Made by a program: the position numbers and the translations under genes
The notes under the pieces: model-generated
Databases searched by the model: none
The model's input: the letters and a program-made list of their open reading frames with translations, nothing else
What the model was told of the DNA's origin: nothing
Assembly: GCA_041567895.1 (NCBI GenBank)
Contig: JBFGAX010000016.1
Location: 1-43,125, forward strand
Direction: 5' to 3'
DNA length: 43,125 nucleotides
From: JABDOU01 sp041567895
GTDB lineage: Bacteria; Actinomycetota; Acidimicrobiia; Spongiisociales; SHLN01
Part shown: piece by piece, positions 41,181-43,125 of the stretch
Position numbering within the stretch: the first letter of the stretch is position 1
Layout: each line of letters begins with the position of its first letter

Positions 41181-41632
41181 GGGTCGTCGCTCAGCGGGTC
41201 TCGGAAGCATCGGTGACCGTCGGCGGCGACGTGATCGCTTCGGTTGGTGCAGGGATGGTGATTCTGGTCGGCGTGGCGCCCGATGACACCGAGCGCGAGG
41301 CCGAACTGCTTGCGGCCAAGCTCAGCAACCTCCGGATATTCGCAGATGACGATGATCACATGAATCTGGACGTGACCACGACCGGTGGGAGCGTGCTTGC
41401 CATCAGCCAGTTCACGCTGATGGCCGATGCCCGCAAGGGCCGACGTCCATCGTTCGTGCGTGCTGCGGCGCCGGGCATCGCTGAACCCCTCTTCGATCAC
41501 CTGGTTGATGCATTGCGCGATCGCGACGTTCCGGTTGAGACCGGTCGGTTTGGCGCACGAATGGCCGTTTCCCTCACCAACGATGGGCCCGTCACGATCG
41601 TTCTAGAAGCGCGCGACGGCCAAATTCTCTGA
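41177..41632 (+). CDS. dtd: D-aminoacyl-tRNA deacylase
   Basis: This 151-residue enzyme removes D-amino acids mis-loaded on tRNA. The start MRVVAQRVSEASVTVGGDV, the active-site SQFTLMADARKGRRPSF and the G-x-F-G-A-x-M cross-subunit motif (GRFGARMAVSLTNDGPVT) are all present. The length is standard. It overlaps popT as ATGA, so translation is coupled. It is the last gene of this plus-strand run and converges on the surface-protein gene with 50 bp between. Confidence 0.95.
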   Translation: MRVVAQRVSEASVTVGGDVIASVGAGMVILVGVAPDDTEREAELLAAKLSNLRIFADDDDHMNLDVTTTGGSVLAISQFTLMADARKGRRPSFVRAAAPGIAEPLFDHLVDALRDRDVPVETGRFGARMAVSLTNDGPVTIVLEARDGQIL

Positions 41633-41682
41633 GGGCCCACGAGCCCAACCGAACGTATCTTGATCAAAGCCTGGTTCGGCCG
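41633..41682. other. Convergent gap after dtd
   Basis: ACCGAAC and GTTCGG lie about 19 nt apart as an imperfect inverted repeat, and TTGATCAA is a palindrome between them. A bidirectional terminator is possible but no U-tract is present. Confidence 0.3.
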
Positions 41683-43125
41683 CTATGACTTGCGGATGAG
41701 ACCTTCGGCCGGCCCGATGGGGCTTGATCCAGCTTCGGTGACGAACATGAGAACGCCGTCAACGATGGCTCCGAGATCGTCGATGCCATCGTCGTTCCAG
41801 TCACCTACCACGATGTCGTCAGCCTCGATGGAGAAATCGAGATCTGCCATCCCGGATGTGAGCTCGAACCGTATGTAGGCATGGCCGTCGCGATGTGCGC
41901 CGATGTCGTCGATGCCATTGCCGTCGAAATCTCCGGCAAACACGAGGTCGCCCGGTTGCCCGTAGTGAAACTCGATGTCGGCAAACCCGGTGCTGAGTGC
42001 GTTTCTCAGATACACCTTGGCCTCGCCCGAGCGAAAAACGCCGAAACTGTCTATGCCGTCGCCATCCCAGTCGCCAACAAGCGGGGCGTCTCCTGGTATC
42101 CCCATGTACCACTCGACGTCGGCCATCCCGGTGTCGTTGCTGTTGCGGATATATGCGTATCCCGTTGACGGGCGGTAGAGACCGGGTGTGGTCTGGCCAT
42201 CGCCGTTCCAATCTCCCAGGAATGGAATATCGCCCGGGACGCCGAACCAAAACGGTGCAAGGCCCGGAATGAACCACTGGCCGCCCGCGTCGACGTACCC
42301 CCCGGAGTTGCCTTCGGCTGGAGGATCCGCAGGAGGTCCGGCATCGCTGATCTGCCCGCGAATCGCGCCGTTCGGAAAGCCTTCCGTGTGCACGTTCACG
42401 TAAAAGCCGGCGGGATTCGCTGTGATTTCGGAGAGCACTTCGGGATCTGCCGCGACGTTGCCCGTTGACCCGAGGTTTGGATAATCGAAGTCGACAACGA
42501 TCGGACCATCTTCACCTTCGAAACCACGATGGATGTGTATCGCTGTCACCGGAGTCTCGGTTTCGGCGAACACGTCGAAGAAGATGTTCGACTCGCCGAT
42601 CTCGAGATAGGCGTTTCCAAATCCTTCGCCGGTGAGCGGCACGTTGATCCCTTGGGGGAACCCGGGATCACCGAAGGTGGTGACATCGAAGTACTGACTT
42701 CCTCGCACGACCCGATCCGTAGTGACCGTGGATATCACGACAGAAGGACCTCCCTGAACAGGGCCGTCCTCGCTGAAAATTTCGAGGCGTGCCACGATGT
42801 CGGAATTGGCCGGTCGGGTGGAAAGATCTTCGAGCAGTTCATCGAATGAGCCAGGTTCTCCTGACGACTGTTCGTCGGGCGGGGGTGGTTCTTCGAAGAA
42901 GCCGCCACCGTCTCCCGCCCCCATGATCACGAGCGATCCGAAGCCGAACCCGATGTCCTGCGGGATGCTGAGGGTCAGTGTCTCGGAAGCCTCTGTGCCG
43001 CCGCCTGACAACGTCACATCTATCGCGATCTCCTCGCCCGGCTTAACGGAAATCAATCCGTCGGTCACGGTTCCTTCGTCGGTGGTGACCGTTGCGTCCG
43101 TGATCGACCATTCGCGAGCCTCCGA
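41683..43125 (-). CDS. Surface protein with CHRD domain and FG-GAP-like repeats (partial, 5' end cut)
   Basis: The frame is open to the right edge; in-frame GTG 43068 is internal and not the start. The visible 480 residues contain an N-terminal beta-rich part and a CHRD domain (ESNIFFDVFAETETPVTAIHIHRGFEGEDG ... GFYVNVHTEGFPNGAIRGQI). Four FG-GAP/VCBS-type repeats of 40-45 residues follow, each ending in D-[WF]-[ND]-x-[DN]-G, for example VGDWDGDGIDSFGVF and AGDFDGNGIDDIGAH, which bind Ca2+ in relatives. The N-terminus presumably carries a signal peptide. Adhesion or matrix binding is inferred from the domains. Confidence 0.82.
   Translation of the reverse strand, partial: SEAREWSITDATVTTDEGTVTDGLISVKPGEEIAIDVTLSGGGTEASETLTLSIPQDIGFGFGSLVIMGAGDGGGFFEEPPPPDEQSSGEPGSFDELLEDLSTRPANSDIVARLEIFSEDGPVQGGPSVVISTVTTDRVVRGSQYFDVTTFGDPGFPQGINVPLTGEGFGNAYLEIGESNIFFDVFAETETPVTAIHIHRGFEGEDGPIVVDFDYPNLGSTGNVAADPEVLSEITANPAGFYVNVHTEGFPNGAIRGQISDAGPPADPPAEGNSGGYVDAGGQWFIPGLAPFWFGVPGDIPFLGDWNGDGQTTPGLYRPSTGYAYIRNSNDTGMADVEWYMGIPGDAPLVGDWDGDGIDSFGVFRSGEAKVYLRNALSTGFADIEFHYGQPGDLVFAGDFDGNGIDDIGAHRDGHAYIRFELTSGMADLDFSIEADDIVVGDWNDDGIDDLGAIVDGVLMFVTEAGSSPIGPAEGLIRKS

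Overview
The window is a 43 kb piece of an actinobacterial chromosome of fairly high G+C. The genes point to the class Acidimicrobiia or close relatives, by inference. There is a mycothiol-conjugate amidase (mca), a coenzyme F420 nucleotidyltransferase (cofC), two UMF1-type MFS permeases, VanW-type envelope proteins and Thr/Pro-rich linkers. Many genes also carry a TANNNT -10 box 6-8 nt before the start codon with no Shine-Dalgarno site, a leaderless style typical of Actinobacteria. There is no rRNA, CRISPR array, insertion sequence or prophage.

Layout. 1-1190 (-): a surface protein cut by the left edge. 1489-1959 (-): pgpA. 2022-6316 (+): ilvE, an unknown gene, a FAH-family hydrolase, gltX and a DUF4870 membrane protein. 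6317-7044: an intergenic block with three structured repeats, a perfect 41-nt palindrome, tRNA-Glu(CTC) and tRNA-Gln(CTG). 7177-8370 (+): a MalK/MsiK-like ATPase. 8378-13199 (-): serine protease, cofC, PIG-L deacetylase and a long-chain-alcohol-oxidase-like GMC enzyme. 13287-15003 (+): pyk and a small gene. 15016-16962 (-): a VanW protein. 17035-21559 (+): a Cas4/AddB-like nuclease, mca and two adjacent dynamin-like GTPases. 21595-26759 (-): lipid kinase, unknown gene, response regulator, nuclease lipoprotein and UMF1 permease. 26957-28204 (+): sugar-dehydrogenase-like lipoprotein. 28216-29562 (-): second UMF1 permease. 29648-36207 (+): nurA-herA-sbcD-sbcC. 36243-41632 (+): ychF, an RCK/Usp regulator with its antiporter, a FlgM-like mini-gene, popT and dtd. 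41683-right edge (-): a CHRD/FG-GAP surface protein.

The most notable system is the DNA-end-processing block at 29648-36207. A NurA-like nuclease, a HerA translocase, a Mre11-type SbcD and a Rad50-type SbcC lie head to tail, with the last three overlapping. This is the archaeal HerA-NurA-Mre11-Rad50 resection set in a bacterial chromosome. Second is the 6407-6830 block. Its structured repeats share 20 nt with the anticodon arm of the neighbouring tRNA-Glu, and a perfect palindrome supplies that tRNA's CCA end.

Most other genes are housekeeping or envelope functions. Convergent neighbours are packed with only 7-50 bp between stop codons and no hairpin/U-tract terminator that I could see.
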